Shown one piece after another: positions 18,256 through 27,583 of a DNA stretch of 64,000 nucleotides. Within the stretch, counting starts at the first letter, position 1. The number at the start of each line of letters is the position of its first letter. A program made the translations under genes and the position numbers. The stretch is from Pseudomonas sp. TH41 (GTDB lineage Bacteria; Pseudomonadota; Gammaproteobacteria; Pseudomonadales; Pseudomonadaceae), in contig NZ_JAEKFH010000003.1 in the NCBI RefSeq assembly GCF_016650695.1, positions 3,023,501 to 3,087,500 on the forward strand, given 5' to 3'. Below the pieces are notes generated by a model. It saw only the letters and a program-made list of their open reading frames with translations, was not told where the DNA came from and searched no databases.

Positions 18256-18875
18256 GACTGGCCTCCACGCAAAGTAAGGTAATAGTGATGCAGGCGTTCG
18301 ACCTCGCTGTGCAACCAGGCGAGGTCGCGGTCGTTGACCACGACATCGTCGGCATGGCTCACACGATCCTGGCGGCTGGATTGCACCTTGAGGATCGCCT
18401 GCACCTGTTGTTCGCTGGTCTGGTCGCGCCGCAGTGTGCGTTCAATCTGTAGCTGCTCGGGGGCATCGATCACCAGGACCCGTTGAGTCATGGCGTACTG
18501 CCCGGATTCGATCAGCAGCGGCGAAACCAGAATCGCATAAGGTGATTTTGCCAGCGCCAGATGGTGGGTGATTTCCTCGGCGATCAACGGATGCAGTAAT
18601 GCCTCGAGCCAGCGGCGTTCATCCGGCACCTCGAAGATCAGCTTGCGCAGCGCCGCGCGATCCAGTTGCCCGTCGGCTTGCAGCACGCCAGGGCCAAAGT
18701 GTTCGGCGATTTTCGCCAACGCGGGGCGTCCCGGTTCCACCACCCAACGAGCGGCGTGATCGGCGTCCACCACGTGCACGCCCAGGTCGATGAAGTGCTG
18801 GGCCGCGGCGCTTTTGCCGCTGCCGATGCCGCCGGTGAGGCCGAGAATCCAGGGTTTTTCCACAGGGGTATTCAT
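18252..18875 (-). CDS. coaE: Dephospho-CoA kinase CoaE
   Basis: A 207-residue P-loop kinase catalysing the last step of coenzyme A synthesis (ATP-dependent 3'-phosphorylation of dephospho-CoA). Walker A is [11 protein letters not shown] at residues 12-22; [13 protein letters not shown] is the acceptor-binding segment. The start at 18875 overlaps the pilD stop in an ATGA; a frame extending 68 codons further would run into pilD and is rejected. Confidence 0.96.
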   Translation of the reverse strand: MNTPVEKPWILGLTGGIGSGKSAAAQHFIDLGVHVVDADHAARWVVEPGRPALAKIAEHFGPGVLQADGQLDRAALRKLIFEVPDERRWLEALLHPLIAEEITHHLALAKSPYAILVSPLLIESGQYAMTQRVLVIDAPEQLQIERTLRRDQTSEQQVQAILKVQSSRQDRVSHADDVVVNDRDLAWLHSEVERLHHYYLTLRGGQS

Positions 18876-19744
18876 TTCAAACCGACAGACTGCCAATAGA
18901 AGTCGGTTATTTGACCACCCCAGAGCAAGGCAATCCAGCCGGCAATCGCCAGATAGGGACCGAAAGGGATCGGCGTTGAGGTTTTCGCATGGCGTACGCG
19001 CAGCAAAATCAAGCCGATAACCGCACCTGCTATGGATGATAAGAGGAGGGTCAGCGGCAAAGTCTGCCAGCCACCCCAAGCGCCGAACAGCGCCAGCAAC
19101 TTGAAATCACCGTGACCCATGCCGTCCTTGCCGGTGATCAGCTTGAACAGCCAGAACACCGACCAGAGCGCCATGTAGCCGGCAATCGCGCCCCACAAGG
19201 CGTCATGCAGCGGCACGAACAGCTCAAAACTGTTGACGATCAGTCCCAGCCAGATCAGCGGCAGCACCAGGACATCCGGTAGCAGTTGATGCTCGGCATC
19301 GATCAGGCTCATGGCCAACAGGCCCCAACTGAGGATCAGCGTCATACAGGCCGGCCATCCGAAGCCGAAGTGCCAGGCAATAAACGCCGACAGCAGCCCG
19401 CAGGCCAGTTCGGTCAACGGGTAACGTTTACTGATGGCTGTGGTGCAACTTGAACAGCGTCCCCGTAGAAACACATAACTGATGACAGGAATATTTTCCC
19501 ATGCACGGATCCGGTGGCTACAGTGCGGGCACTGGGAGTGGGGCAGTACCAGGTTATAGGTGGGCTGCGGGGGTTGCGTTGGCAAACCCAGAATGTCATT
19601 GGCCTGCTGGCGCCATTCCCGTTCGAGCATTTTCGGCAGGCGCCAGATCACGACATTGAGGAAGCTGCCGATCAGCAGGCCAACCACCAGTGCGATGACC
19701 GTGAAGGCCTGTGGATAGAGGGCCAGAATTTCGTTCAAGGGCAT
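18872..19744 (-). CDS. pilD: Prepilin peptidase/N-methyltransferase PilD
   Basis: A 290-residue inner membrane aspartic protease that removes the leader from type IV prepilins and methylates the new N-terminus. It has the cytoplasmic four-cysteine domain CPHC...CSSC (zinc), and the GxGD-type catalytic motif [16 protein letters not shown]; the second catalytic Asp is in [12 protein letters not shown]. The protein also serves type II secretion in pseudomonads. One base separates it from pilC. Confidence 0.96.
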   Translation of the reverse strand: MPLNEILALYPQAFTVIALVVGLLIGSFLNVVIWRLPKMLEREWRQQANDILGLPTQPPQPTYNLVLPHSQCPHCSHRIRAWENIPVISYVFLRGRCSSCTTAISKRYPLTELACGLLSAFIAWHFGFGWPACMTLILSWGLLAMSLIDAEHQLLPDVLVLPLIWLGLIVNSFELFVPLHDALWGAIAGYMALWSVFWLFKLITGKDGMGHGDFKLLALFGAWGGWQTLPLTLLLSSIAGAVIGLILLRVRHAKTSTPIPFGPYLAIAGWIALLWGGQITDFYWQSVGLK

Positions 19745-19745
19745 G

Positions 19746-20963
19746 TCAGATCGCTGAGCCGAGTTGAAAGATGGGCAGGTACATCGCAACGACCAAGCCA
19801 CCGACGATAACACCCAGCACCACCATGATGAACGGCTCCATCAGGCTGGTGAGGTTATCGACCATATTATCGACTTCGGCCTCGTAGAAACTCGCGACCT
19901 TGTCGAGCATGTCGTCCAGTGCGCCGGACTCTTCGCCAATGGCGGTCATCTGAATCGCCATGTTCGGGAAGATGCCGGAAGCGCGCATGGAGAAATTCAG
20001 TTGCATGCCGGTGGACACGTCCTGCCTGATCCGCAGCACGGCACGCTTGAACACGATGTTACCGGTCGCTCCGGCCACCGATCCGAGGGCTTCCACCAGC
20101 GGCACGCCGGCGGCAAAGGTGGTCGACAACGTGCGGGCGTATCGGGCCACGGCGGATTTGTACATCAGGGTACCAATCAACGGCAGTTTCAGCAGCCAGG
20201 TGTCCGTCCAGTCCCGAAAAGCTTGCGACGTTCTGAAGGCGTGCCGCACGCCGAAGATCGTGGCGATCAGCCCGCCGAGCAGCGCCCACCACCAGGTTTG
20301 CATGAACTCCGACAGGCCGATGACCATCACGGTGAAAGCCGGCAGTTCGGCGCCAAACCCTTTGAACACCGACTCGAACTGCGGCACCACCTTGACCAGC
20401 AGAATCCCGGTCACAATGATCGCGACGAACACCACGGCCAGAGGGTAGGTCATGGCTTTCTTGATCTTGGCCTTGAGGCTTTCGCTCTTTTCCTTGTAGG
20501 TGGCGACCCGCTCCAGCAGGGTATCCAGGGCCCCGGCCTGTTCGCCGGCGTCCACCAGGTTGCAGTACAGCTCATCGAAATACTGCGGCTTTTTGCGCAG
20601 GGCGGCGGCGAAGCTGTTACCCGCCGCGACTTCCTGTTTCACCTCGTCCACCAGTTTGCGCATCGCCGGGTTATCGAAGCCTTCGCCGATGATGTCGAAC
20701 GACTGCAACAACGGCACGCCGGCTTTCATCATGGTCGCCATCTGCCGCGTGAACAGGGCAATGTCCTGAGCCTTGATGCGCTTGCCCATGTTGAAAATCG
20801 ACGAGGATTTTTTACGTACCTTGCCAGGATTGATGCCTTGCTTGCGCAGTTGTGCCTTGATCAGCGCCGGGTTTTGACCGCTCAATTCACCGGTCATTTT
20901 CGAGCCTTTGCGGTCCGTGCCTTCCCAGGCATATACACTGATTTTTACTGCTTTGACCGCCAT
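19746..20963 (-). CDS. pilC: Type IV pilus inner membrane platform protein PilC
   Basis: A 405-residue protein of the GspF/PilC family with two repeated cytoplasmic domains and membrane segments near residues 180, 230 and 385. Family motifs include FTRQMATMMKAGVPLLQ and its second-half copy YARTLSTTFAAGVPLVEAL. It anchors the pilus motor ATPases under the growing fibre. It is followed two bases after pilB, and the three pil genes form one operon with coaE and yacG. Confidence 0.97.
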   Translation of the reverse strand: MAVKAVKISVYAWEGTDRKGSKMTGELSGQNPALIKAQLRKQGINPGKVRKKSSSIFNMGKRIKAQDIALFTRQMATMMKAGVPLLQSFDIIGEGFDNPAMRKLVDEVKQEVAAGNSFAAALRKKPQYFDELYCNLVDAGEQAGALDTLLERVATYKEKSESLKAKIKKAMTYPLAVVFVAIIVTGILLVKVVPQFESVFKGFGAELPAFTVMVIGLSEFMQTWWWALLGGLIATIFGVRHAFRTSQAFRDWTDTWLLKLPLIGTLMYKSAVARYARTLSTTFAAGVPLVEALGSVAGATGNIVFKRAVLRIRQDVSTGMQLNFSMRASGIFPNMAIQMTAIGEESGALDDMLDKVASFYEAEVDNMVDNLTSLMEPFIMVVLGVIVGGLVVAMYLPIFQLGSAI

Positions 20964-20965
20964 GT

Positions 20966-22666
20966 TCAGTCCTTGGTGACCCGGTTGATTTCTTCGAGGC
21001 TGGTAATGCCTTGCATCGCCTTGAGCAGGCCCGAAGTACGCAGGTCGTTAAAGCCGTCCTTACGCATCTGGGTATCGATTTCCAGTGAATTGCCTTCGGC
21101 CATGATCAGCCGTTGCAAATCCGCTGTGTTCTTCACCACTTCATAAATACCTACTCGCCCTTTGTAACCGCCGTTGCAATGATCGCAACCGACCGGCTCA
21201 TAGATCGTGAACGAGCCGATGCGTTCCTCGGGGAAGCCTTCCTTGATCAGCGCCTCGCGAGGAATCTCGATCGGTTTCTTGCAATGGCTACACAATTTTC
21301 GGGCCAGGCGCTGGGCGATGATCAGGCTGACCGAGGTGGCGATGTTGAATCCCTGAATGCCCATGTTATGCAGGCGCGTCAGGGTTTCTGCGGCGCTGTT
21401 GGTGTGCAGGGTCGACAGCACCAGGTGTCCGGTCTGGGCCGCCTTGATGGCGATTTCAGCGGTTTCCAAGTCACGAATTTCGCCGACCATGATCACGTCC
21501 GGGTCCTGCCGCAGGAACGAGCGCAGCGCCTGGGCGAAGTCCATTCCCTGCCTGGGATTGACGTTGACCTGATTGATGCCTTCCATGTTGATCTCCACCG
21601 GATCTTCGGCGGTCGAGATGTTGATGTCCACGGTGTTGAGGATATTCAGCCCGGTATACAACGACACGGTCTTGCCCGAACCGGTAGGGCCGGTGACCAG
21701 AATCATCCCTTGTGGCTGCTTGAGGGCGGCCATGTACAAGTCTTTCTGGTCCGGTTCGTAACCGAGGGCGTCGATGCCCATTTGTGCGCTGGAGGGATCG
21801 AGGATCCGGATGACCACTTTCTCGCCCCACAGGGTCGGCAACGTGTTCACCCGGAAGTCGATGGATTTGCTCTTGGACAAGCGCATCCTGATCCGCCCGT
21901 CCTGGGGCCGACGCCGCTCGGAAATATCGAGACTGGCCATGACTTTCAGCCGCGCGGCGATTCGGTTGGCCAGTTGGATGGGGGGCTTGGCGACTTCGCG
22001 CAGGATGCCGTCGGTGCGCATCCGCACGCGGTAGATTTTTTCGTAAGGTTCGAAATGCAGGTCGGAAGAGCCGCTCTTGATCGCATCCAGCAACATTTTG
22101 TGGACGAAGCGCACTACAGGCGCGTCATCGGCATCCTGGCCGGCGATGGCGTCCTGTTTCCGGTCCTCGCTCGACTCGATGTCCAGGCCATCGAGGTCTA
22201 CGTCAGCCATGTCTTCCAGGCCGGTGCCCTGGGTGTCGAAAAATTTTTCGATGGCTTCGCTGAGCTTGTCGTCCTCCACCAGGATGGCTTCGGTATTCAG
22301 CCCGGTGCTGAACTGGATGTCATTGATGGCCTGGTGATTGGTCGGATCGGAAATCCCCACAAACAGCTTGTTGCCGCGCCGCCAGAGGGGCAGGGCGTGG
22401 TGCTGACGCACGAGCTTTTCACTCACCAGGCCTTTGGGCTGGGCTTCCTTGTCGAGGGTATTGAGGTCGAACAGGGCCATGCCGAAATGTCCAGAGGCGA
22501 TTTCGGCGACCTGCCGGCTCTTCACCAGTTTGTTCTGCACCAGATGGCTGACAAAGGGGATTCGGTTGCGTTGAGCTTGTTGATACGCCTGTTGCGCGCT
22601 TTGGTCAGTGAGCAGCTCGGCCAGGACCAATTGCTTGGCCAGACCGCTAAGGGCGATGTCATTCAT
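20966..22666 (-). CDS. pilB: Type IV pilus assembly ATPase PilB
   Basis: A 566-residue hexameric motor that powers pilus extension. The N-terminal MshEN/GspE_N domain is followed by a RecA-like ATPase with Walker A GPTGSGKTVSLY, the Asp box, Walker B DPDVIMVGEIRDLETAE, and the four-cysteine zinc motif CSHC...CDHC. Transcribed divergently from pilA with a 225-base gap; a promoter for pilB was not clearly seen there. No pilT is in the window. Confidence 0.97.
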   Translation of the reverse strand: MNDIALSGLAKQLVLAELLTDQSAQQAYQQAQRNRIPFVSHLVQNKLVKSRQVAEIASGHFGMALFDLNTLDKEAQPKGLVSEKLVRQHHALPLWRRGNKLFVGISDPTNHQAINDIQFSTGLNTEAILVEDDKLSEAIEKFFDTQGTGLEDMADVDLDGLDIESSEDRKQDAIAGQDADDAPVVRFVHKMLLDAIKSGSSDLHFEPYEKIYRVRMRTDGILREVAKPPIQLANRIAARLKVMASLDISERRRPQDGRIRMRLSKSKSIDFRVNTLPTLWGEKVVIRILDPSSAQMGIDALGYEPDQKDLYMAALKQPQGMILVTGPTGSGKTVSLYTGLNILNTVDINISTAEDPVEINMEGINQVNVNPRQGMDFAQALRSFLRQDPDVIMVGEIRDLETAEIAIKAAQTGHLVLSTLHTNSAAETLTRLHNMGIQGFNIATSVSLIIAQRLARKLCSHCKKPIEIPREALIKEGFPEERIGSFTIYEPVGCDHCNGGYKGRVGIYEVVKNTADLQRLIMAEGNSLEIDTQMRKDGFNDLRTSGLLKAMQGITSLEEINRVTKD

Positions 22667-22827
22667 TGGGATACCGGACGCAGACAGTTCATGACTTATA
22701 GCCTAGTCAAGGCGCTGAGCCAAACCAGCGGGGTTGAGGTGACAAAAAGTGTCAGATAGTGCGGTTTATGGGGGTAGGAAAGGGCGCAAAGAGAGTCTCG
22801 CGCCCAGTCAGCAGGGGGCTCAGGGCT

Positions 22828-22843
22828 TGGCATGGGCTGTGCT
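22828..22843 (+). promoter_or_regulatory. Sigma-54-type promoter of pilA
   Basis: TGGCATG-N4-GTGCT has GG at -24 and GC at -12 with the exact canonical spacing (consensus TGGCACG-N4-TTGCW; one mismatch in each box). The predicted start is about 22854, giving a ~38-base leader. It fits known PilR/sigma-54 control of pilA in Pseudomonas. Confidence 0.72.
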
Positions 22844-22891
22844 GCGACTCATTCAGATCATGAGATTTCGACTCATGCATGGAGCTTGTCT

Positions 22892-23308
22892 ATGAATACT
22901 CAGAAAGGGTTTACGCTTATCGAGCTGTTGATCGTGGTGGCGATCATCGGGATTCTGGCGACGTTTGCGTTGCCGCAGTACTCCAAGTATCAGGCTAAGG
23001 CCAAGGTCACGGCCGGTGTTGCCGAGGCGTCCGCGCTTAAAGTCAGTTTTGAAGACGTGATGAACGACGGCGTTACCAATCCGAGCACCGCTAATGTAAC
23101 TCCAAACGTGGCCGCGACTCAGAACTGCACCTTTACGGTGGCGGGTACCGTCGCCGACGGCAAAGGGACGATTGCTTGCAAGCTGATCAATGCGCCACCA
23201 CCGGTCCTGGGCCAGACCATCACGCTGACCCGTAGCGCGACGACTGGCTGGTCTTGTGCGTTCTCGGGTTCGAAAGACTACACAAATAACACCTGCCCAG
23301 GCGTCTGA
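22892..23308 (+). CDS. pilA: Type IV major pilin PilA
   Basis: A 138-residue prepilin. The leader MNTQKG is cut before Phe7, and Glu5 of the mature protein (FTLIE) is present. A hydrophobic helix to ~residue 28 is followed by a globular domain with four cysteines (79, 96, 122, 135), enough for an inner disulfide and a C-terminal D-loop. The start at 22892 has GGAG eight bases upstream; an upstream in-frame ATG would overlap the promoter. It is a single-gene transcript between a sigma-54-like site and a terminator. Confidence 0.95.
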   Translation: MNTQKGFTLIELLIVVAIIGILATFALPQYSKYQAKAKVTAGVAEASALKVSFEDVMNDGVTNPSTANVTPNVAATQNCTFTVAGTVADGKGTIACKLINAPPPVLGQTITLTRSATTGWSCAFSGSKDYTNNTCPGV

Positions 23309-23327
23309 ATTACCGCTGGCTAAATCA

Positions 23328-23359
23328 ATACCCCGCCTCTGACGGCGGGGTATTTTTTT
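23328..23359 (+). terminator. pilA terminator
   Basis: Ten-bp perfect stem ATACCCCGCC/GGCGGGGTAT with a 6-base loop and a T run. Confidence 0.93.
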
Positions 23360-23540
23360 GTCTGGAGATTGCGTGTGCCTGACCCAGCGAGAAAGTCCCG
23401 ACAATTCATGGCCTTAGGCCTGCGATAAAACCCGCAACTTGCATGTAGAGAATATCGAAGTCATGCATTTTGCATGATTCCGAAAATCGCCTGTTTTTGT
23501 AAGTGTTTGAATTATAAAGAATTATTGGCTGACTACTAGT

Positions 23541-23556
23541 TGGCACAGCGTTCGCA
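23541..23556 (+). promoter_or_regulatory. Sigma-54-type promoter of the BON-domain gene
   Basis: TGGCACA-N4-TCGCA: the -24 box is perfect through TGGCAC, and the -12 box has GC at the exact canonical spacing with one mismatch. It lies 66 bases before the start codon. The preceding ~130 bases are AT-rich. Confidence 0.72.
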
Positions 23557-23621
23557 CTATCTCTAGTAACCCTGCTGAAAAGACACGCAGCAGACTTTAT
23601 GGAAAAACAGGAGTTACTCGT

Positions 23622-23975
23622 ATGAAGAAGTTCGCTATCGCTGCCGCTACTGCAACCGCGCTGACCCTGACCATGGCCAACGTAGCATTTGCACAGACTC
23701 AAACCACCCAGGCCCCGATGACATTGGCCGCAGGTGAAATGACCAAGGCCACGGAAGCTACTTCCGACACCTGGATTACCACCAAAGTCAAAAGTGACCT
23801 GGTCACAGAAAAAGGCATTCCTGGTACCGACATCAAAGTCGAAACCAACAAAGGCGTTGTATCGCTGTCGTCGACTGTCGCTATCACCGAAGCACAGAAA
23901 ACCACCGCAGTGAACATCACCAAAAAAATCAAAGGCGTCAAAGCGGTCTCCGCTGACGGCCTGAAAGCCGAGTAA
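23622..23975 (+). CDS. Secreted BON-domain protein (OsmY-like)
   Basis: A 117-residue protein with a signal peptide (cleavage after VAFA-QTQ) and one BON domain from about residue 48 to 115, with the core pattern ITTKVKSDLV...IKVETNKGVVSLSSTV. BON proteins act in the periplasm and are linked to osmotic stress or membrane binding. The leader has AGGAG nine bases before the ATG. It stands alone behind a sigma-54-like promoter, unusual for this family, where general-stress sigma-S control is the norm. Confidence 0.88.
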   Translation: MKKFAIAAATATALTLTMANVAFAQTQTTQAPMTLAAGEMTKATEATSDTWITTKVKSDLVTEKGIPGTDIKVETNKGVVSLSSTVAITEAQKTTAVNITKKIKGVKAVSADGLKAE

Positions 23976-24007
23976 GGCAAGGCTTCTCGCCTGGACCGGG
24001 AGAAGGC

Positions 24008-24039
24008 GCAGCAGGCGGGCCAAGCCATACGCCTGCTGC
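24008..24039 (+). terminator. Stem-loop after the BON gene, possible terminator
   Basis: Ten-bp perfect stem GCAGCAGGCG/CGCCTGCTGC, 12-base loop, but no T run. It lies 33 bases past the stop, so it could stabilise the mRNA end rather than terminate. Confidence 0.45.
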
Positions 24040-24136
24040 CTCTGGAGAGTTCATGCGAAAGGCCATAGGGATATGGCCATTACAGGCTCCGGCATTCATG
24101 TCGGGGCCAGTTCTATTTGCAACGCCGCAAACCAAA

Positions 24137-24226
24137 TGTGGGAGCGGGCTTGCTCGCGAAGAGGCCATAACATTCAACAGAAATGTTGACTGTCAGACCG
24201 CCTTCGCGAGCAAGCCCGCTCCCACA
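24137..24226. repeat. REPIN, spacer type 2
   Basis: REP pair of the GTGGGAGCGGGCTTGCTCGC type with a spacer containing ACATTCAACA and AATGTTGACTG, shared with the element at 36243. It fills much of the gap between the BON gene and the DUF2845 gene. Confidence 0.88.
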
Positions 24227-24242
24227 TTGGTTTGTGGTGGAC

Positions 24243-24542
24243 TCAGTTCCCGCGTTTGCTGTTGATCTGCTTCAACCGATTACCTTCGAATCGCAGATAC
24301 TGGTACATCCCGCCATTCGGCCCGTAGGTCCATTCCTCGACCTGAAACTCTTCCCGTCGGTTGGCGCTGCGCTTGTAGCCCAACAGATCGCGGCTGACCG
24401 GTTCCCCGCATTTCTGCAGGACTTCGCTGGACCGGTCACCCACGCTGACCAATTGGCTGCCACAGCGCAATGTATCCGCCGCTGAGGCCTGGCTGGCCGT
24501 GATGGCCAGCACGAGGCTTGTCAGCAATCGCCTGATCATCAC
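24243..24542 (-). CDS. DUF2845 family periplasmic protein
   Basis: A 99-residue protein with a signal peptide (cleavage after ASA-ADTLRC) and a small domain of about 75 residues carrying two cysteines and the pattern GSQLVSVGDRSSEVLQKCGEP...EEWTYGPNGGMYQYLRFEG, typical of DUF2845 and related to the SmpA/OmlA-like fold. Its start overlaps the stop of the large DUF748 gene by 4 bases, so the two form an operon. Role unknown, probably in the envelope. Confidence 0.84.
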   Translation of the reverse strand: MMIRRLLTSLVLAITASQASAADTLRCGSQLVSVGDRSSEVLQKCGEPVSRDLLGYKRSANRREEFQVEEWTYGPNGGMYQYLRFEGNRLKQINSKRGN

Positions 24543-27490
24543 TCGGCATCCAAATGCAACTGCGTAACGACCCGGCCGTCACTTTCAGCGTCGCCAAGGC
24601 TGGCGTCGATGAAGTACACGCGGTCATCGGCCAACTGACCTTTGTCCACCAGATAGTCCTTGATGCTGCTGGCGCGATCCTGGCCCAGTTGGCGCAAGAG
24701 AACGTCGCTGGAACTCCAGAACTTGATCACGTCTGCGCGCATTTTCGCCGTGCGTTCTTCCTTGCCCAGATCCTTCCATTCGGCAGGCGGCTGATTCTTC
24801 AAACGCGTGCGATAGATGCCTTCCAGCAACGGGCCTTTCTCGTTATCCGGTACTTCCACCAAGGACGCCTGCGCGGGCACCTTGTCGCCGCGACGCTGGA
24901 GCATCTTGTAGTAGTTGTATTGGTATTCACGCTCAAGCCGTTGTTCGGCAATCAATGGACCGTCGCTGCTTGCGGCAGCGGTACCTTCAATTTCCAGGCG
25001 CAACGCCGGACGTTCCTTGAGTGCGCTGGAGAGTTTGTTCAGTGCGCCTTCAGCTTCCTTGTTCAGGTCGCTTGAGCCCGGGGCGAACGACACACTGCCC
25101 AAATCTTCCGAACCACCGCCACTGACCAGCCCGCCAATCATTTTGAAGGGCGCCGCGACGGCCTTCACGATCAGGTTGCGCAGGGTCTGCCAGATGATAG
25201 GCATGACGCTGAACTGCGGGTTGTTCAGGTCACCGGTCACTGGCAGTTCGATGGAAATTTTGCCGTCGACGTCCTTGAGCAACGCGATCGCCAGTTTCAA
25301 CGGCAGGCTCACGGCGTCCGGACTGTCGACTTTTTCACCCAGTTGCAACTGCTCGATTACCACTTTGTTTTCGGCCTTGAGCTGGCCCTTGGTAATCAGG
25401 TAATGCACGTCGAGATTGAGTCGACCCTTGCGAATGCGGTAACCGGCGAACTTGCCGGAATAGGGGGTCAGGGTGGTCAGTTCAACGCGTTTGAAACTGG
25501 TAGCGATGTCGAGGCTGGCCATTGGGTCGAACGGGTTGACGGCGCCTTTGATGGTCACCGGCGCATAACGGTCGACTTTGCCCTTGATATCGACACTGGC
25601 CGGTTTTGCCTGACGGCTGTCGATGGTGCCGATCTGGCCGTTGAGCTGCTGGATGGCGGTGGCGAAGTTCGGGGTCAGGCTGAAGTCGGCGAAATTGGCC
25701 GAGCCGTCATTGATGGCAATGCCACCAATATGAATACCCAGAGGCTTGCCCTTGCTGGCGGCCGGTTTGGCGGCGGCCGTCTTGGCGCCGGAGTCGGGTG
25801 CTTGCGGGACCAGCAAGTCATCGATGTTGGTGGTGCGGTCATCGTTGATCATGAAGCGTGCATACGGCTGGAACAGGTTGACCTTGTCGATCGACAGGCT
25901 GTCGCCGTGCTGATAGTTCAGGCCTTCAAGCACCAACTGCTGCCACTTGAGGAAGTCGCGGGTTTTGAGCGTGTCGAGCGTATGCAGCTGATCGACCTGC
26001 GCGCGGCCGGTGACGCTGAACGCCAGCGGCTCGGTGCTTTTCAGATCGACCGCCAGATCACTGCCGAGCATGCCGCTACGCAGTTCGAGGCGAATGAACG
26101 GGGTGATGTAGGACTGGGCAACCCGCAGGTCGATGTCCTTGGTTTGCACCTTCAACTTGGCGCTGACCGGAGCCAGGTTGACCATACCATCCGCCGTGAT
26201 CTTGCCTTGCTTGCCCAGGCCTGTGTCGAGCTTGAGATTAAAAGGCGAGCCATTGAGGCTGTCGAAGTTCTGCAGGTCAAGGTTCAGCGGGCCGACATCC
26301 AATGCCACGGCCGGCTGCGCTTTGCGATCAGTCAGGTGCACTTGATAATCGCGCAGTTGCACGTCTTTGAGCAGTACCTGCCAAGGCTTGCTCGGTGCGG
26401 TGGGCGCTTTCGGTGAGTCGGCCGCCGCCGGGGTGCTGACCGGTTCGGCGTTGGCTTTGGCGGCCGGTTTGGACGGCTGGCTGGCGAACAGTTTTTGCCA
26501 GTCGAGTTGCCCGTCGGCTTCGAGGGCTGCCCAGGTTTCCAGTTTGTTGCTGCGGATTTTGCCGACCACCACTTGCTGCTTGGCCAGGTCCACCGTGGTG
26601 TCACTGACTTCCAGTCGTTCGAGGTTCACCAGCGGCCGACCGTCTGGCGCCTTGATCGCGAAGGGGGCGACAGTCACGGCGACGTTGCTCAGCAGCAGTT
26701 CGGTTTCCTTGGACAAGTTGAGTTTATAGTCGGTGCTGAGGTTGATGACGCCGTTTTCGAGCACCAGTGGCACCGCGTCACGCACATAGGGCCAAAAGGA
26801 TTTCATTTTGCCGTCGGTGATCTTCAGCTTACCTTCGGAGGCAATCGGGATCAGGCTGAAATTGCCGGTCCAGTCGAGCTGTCCTCCTCCGGGGCCGATA
26901 GCCACAAGCGTCATGTCGGCGTTGTCGTCGGGCAGGGTGCTGAGGTTGTTCAGCTCGAAGTCGAGTTTGTCGTAAAGGAATTCGATGGCCTCGCTAGGCC
27001 GCTCATCCTTGAAGTGCACCGCGCCGCTTGCCAGTTTGATCCGCTCCACGCGCAGGGGGAACGGTTTAGCGTTCGGGTTGGCCGGGGTCGGTTCGCTGGC
27101 GGGCAGTTTGAACAGGCCAAGCAGGTTGAGTTTGCCGTCCTTGTCGAAAAGGATTTCGGTCTTGGATTTGTCCAGTTCGATATCAGACAGGTGCAGTGCC
27201 TTGGTCCAGAGGCTGTCGATCTGCAAATTGGCGTACAGGCGTTCAAAGCCGACTTGTTCCTTGCCCGGCTCACCGATGATCAGGCCCCACAGCGTCACTT
27301 CAAGGCTGAACGGGTTGAGTTCGATCCGCTGGATGTGGGCGGGCACCGTGGCGTAGTTGGCCAGTTGTTGGTTGGCAATCCGCAACGCGATGCCCGGTAA
27401 AATCAGAAACCCCAGCAGGCTGTAGAGGGCCAGAGCAGTCAACAAGGCGCCGATAGCGCGAATCAATCCTTTGGGCATTTGCGGCTTCAT
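24539..27490 (-). CDS. Large DUF748/AsmA-like envelope protein with OmpA-like C-terminus
   Basis: A ~983-residue protein with one N-terminal membrane helix (about residues 8-30) followed by a long repetitive beta-rich region of the DUF748 type, related to AsmA/TamB proteins proposed to move lipids between membranes. A low-complexity Ala/Pro/Lys linker lies near residue 350. The C-terminal ~200 residues start with SVSFAPGSSDLNKEAEGALN and resemble an OmpA-like domain. The start is uncertain: ATG at 27490 is used here, with ATG at 27478 and GTG at 27523 as alternatives; none has a clear ribosome site. Overlaps the DUF2845 gene, suggesting joint function in the envelope. Confidence 0.82.
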   Translation of the reverse strand: MKPQMPKGLIRAIGALLTALALYSLLGFLILPGIALRIANQQLANYATVPAHIQRIELNPFSLEVTLWGLIIGEPGKEQVGFERLYANLQIDSLWTKALHLSDIELDKSKTEILFDKDGKLNLLGLFKLPASEPTPANPNAKPFPLRVERIKLASGAVHFKDERPSEAIEFLYDKLDFELNNLSTLPDDNADMTLVAIGPGGGQLDWTGNFSLIPIASEGKLKITDGKMKSFWPYVRDAVPLVLENGVINLSTDYKLNLSKETELLLSNVAVTVAPFAIKAPDGRPLVNLERLEVSDTTVDLAKQQVVVGKIRSNKLETWAALEADGQLDWQKLFASQPSKPAAKANAEPVSTPAAADSPKAPTAPSKPWQVLLKDVQLRDYQVHLTDRKAQPAVALDVGPLNLDLQNFDSLNGSPFNLKLDTGLGKQGKITADGMVNLAPVSAKLKVQTKDIDLRVAQSYITPFIRLELRSGMLGSDLAVDLKSTEPLAFSVTGRAQVDQLHTLDTLKTRDFLKWQQLVLEGLNYQHGDSLSIDKVNLFQPYARFMINDDRTTNIDDLLVPQAPDSGAKTAAAKPAASKGKPLGIHIGGIAINDGSANFADFSLTPNFATAIQQLNGQIGTIDSRQAKPASVDIKGKVDRYAPVTIKGAVNPFDPMASLDIATSFKRVELTTLTPYSGKFAGYRIRKGRLNLDVHYLITKGQLKAENKVVIEQLQLGEKVDSPDAVSLPLKLAIALLKDVDGKISIELPVTGDLNNPQFSVMPIIWQTLRNLIVKAVAAPFKMIGGLVSGGGSEDLGSVSFAPGSSDLNKEAEGALNKLSSALKERPALRLEIEGTAAASSDGPLIAEQRLEREYQYNYYKMLQRRGDKVPAQASLVEVPDNEKGPLLEGIYRTRLKNQPPAEWKDLGKEERTAKMRADVIKFWSSSDVLLRQLGQDRASSIKDYLVDKGQLADDRVYFIDASLGDAESDGRVVTQLHLDAE

Positions 27491-27583
27491 CTGTCGGAAT
27501 CGGAGTGCGTTGGAGTATGGCACGCGAATCCGGTTCCGAAGTGATCATGCTTTATAGGATTTATCCGATTTTTCGGATGAATC

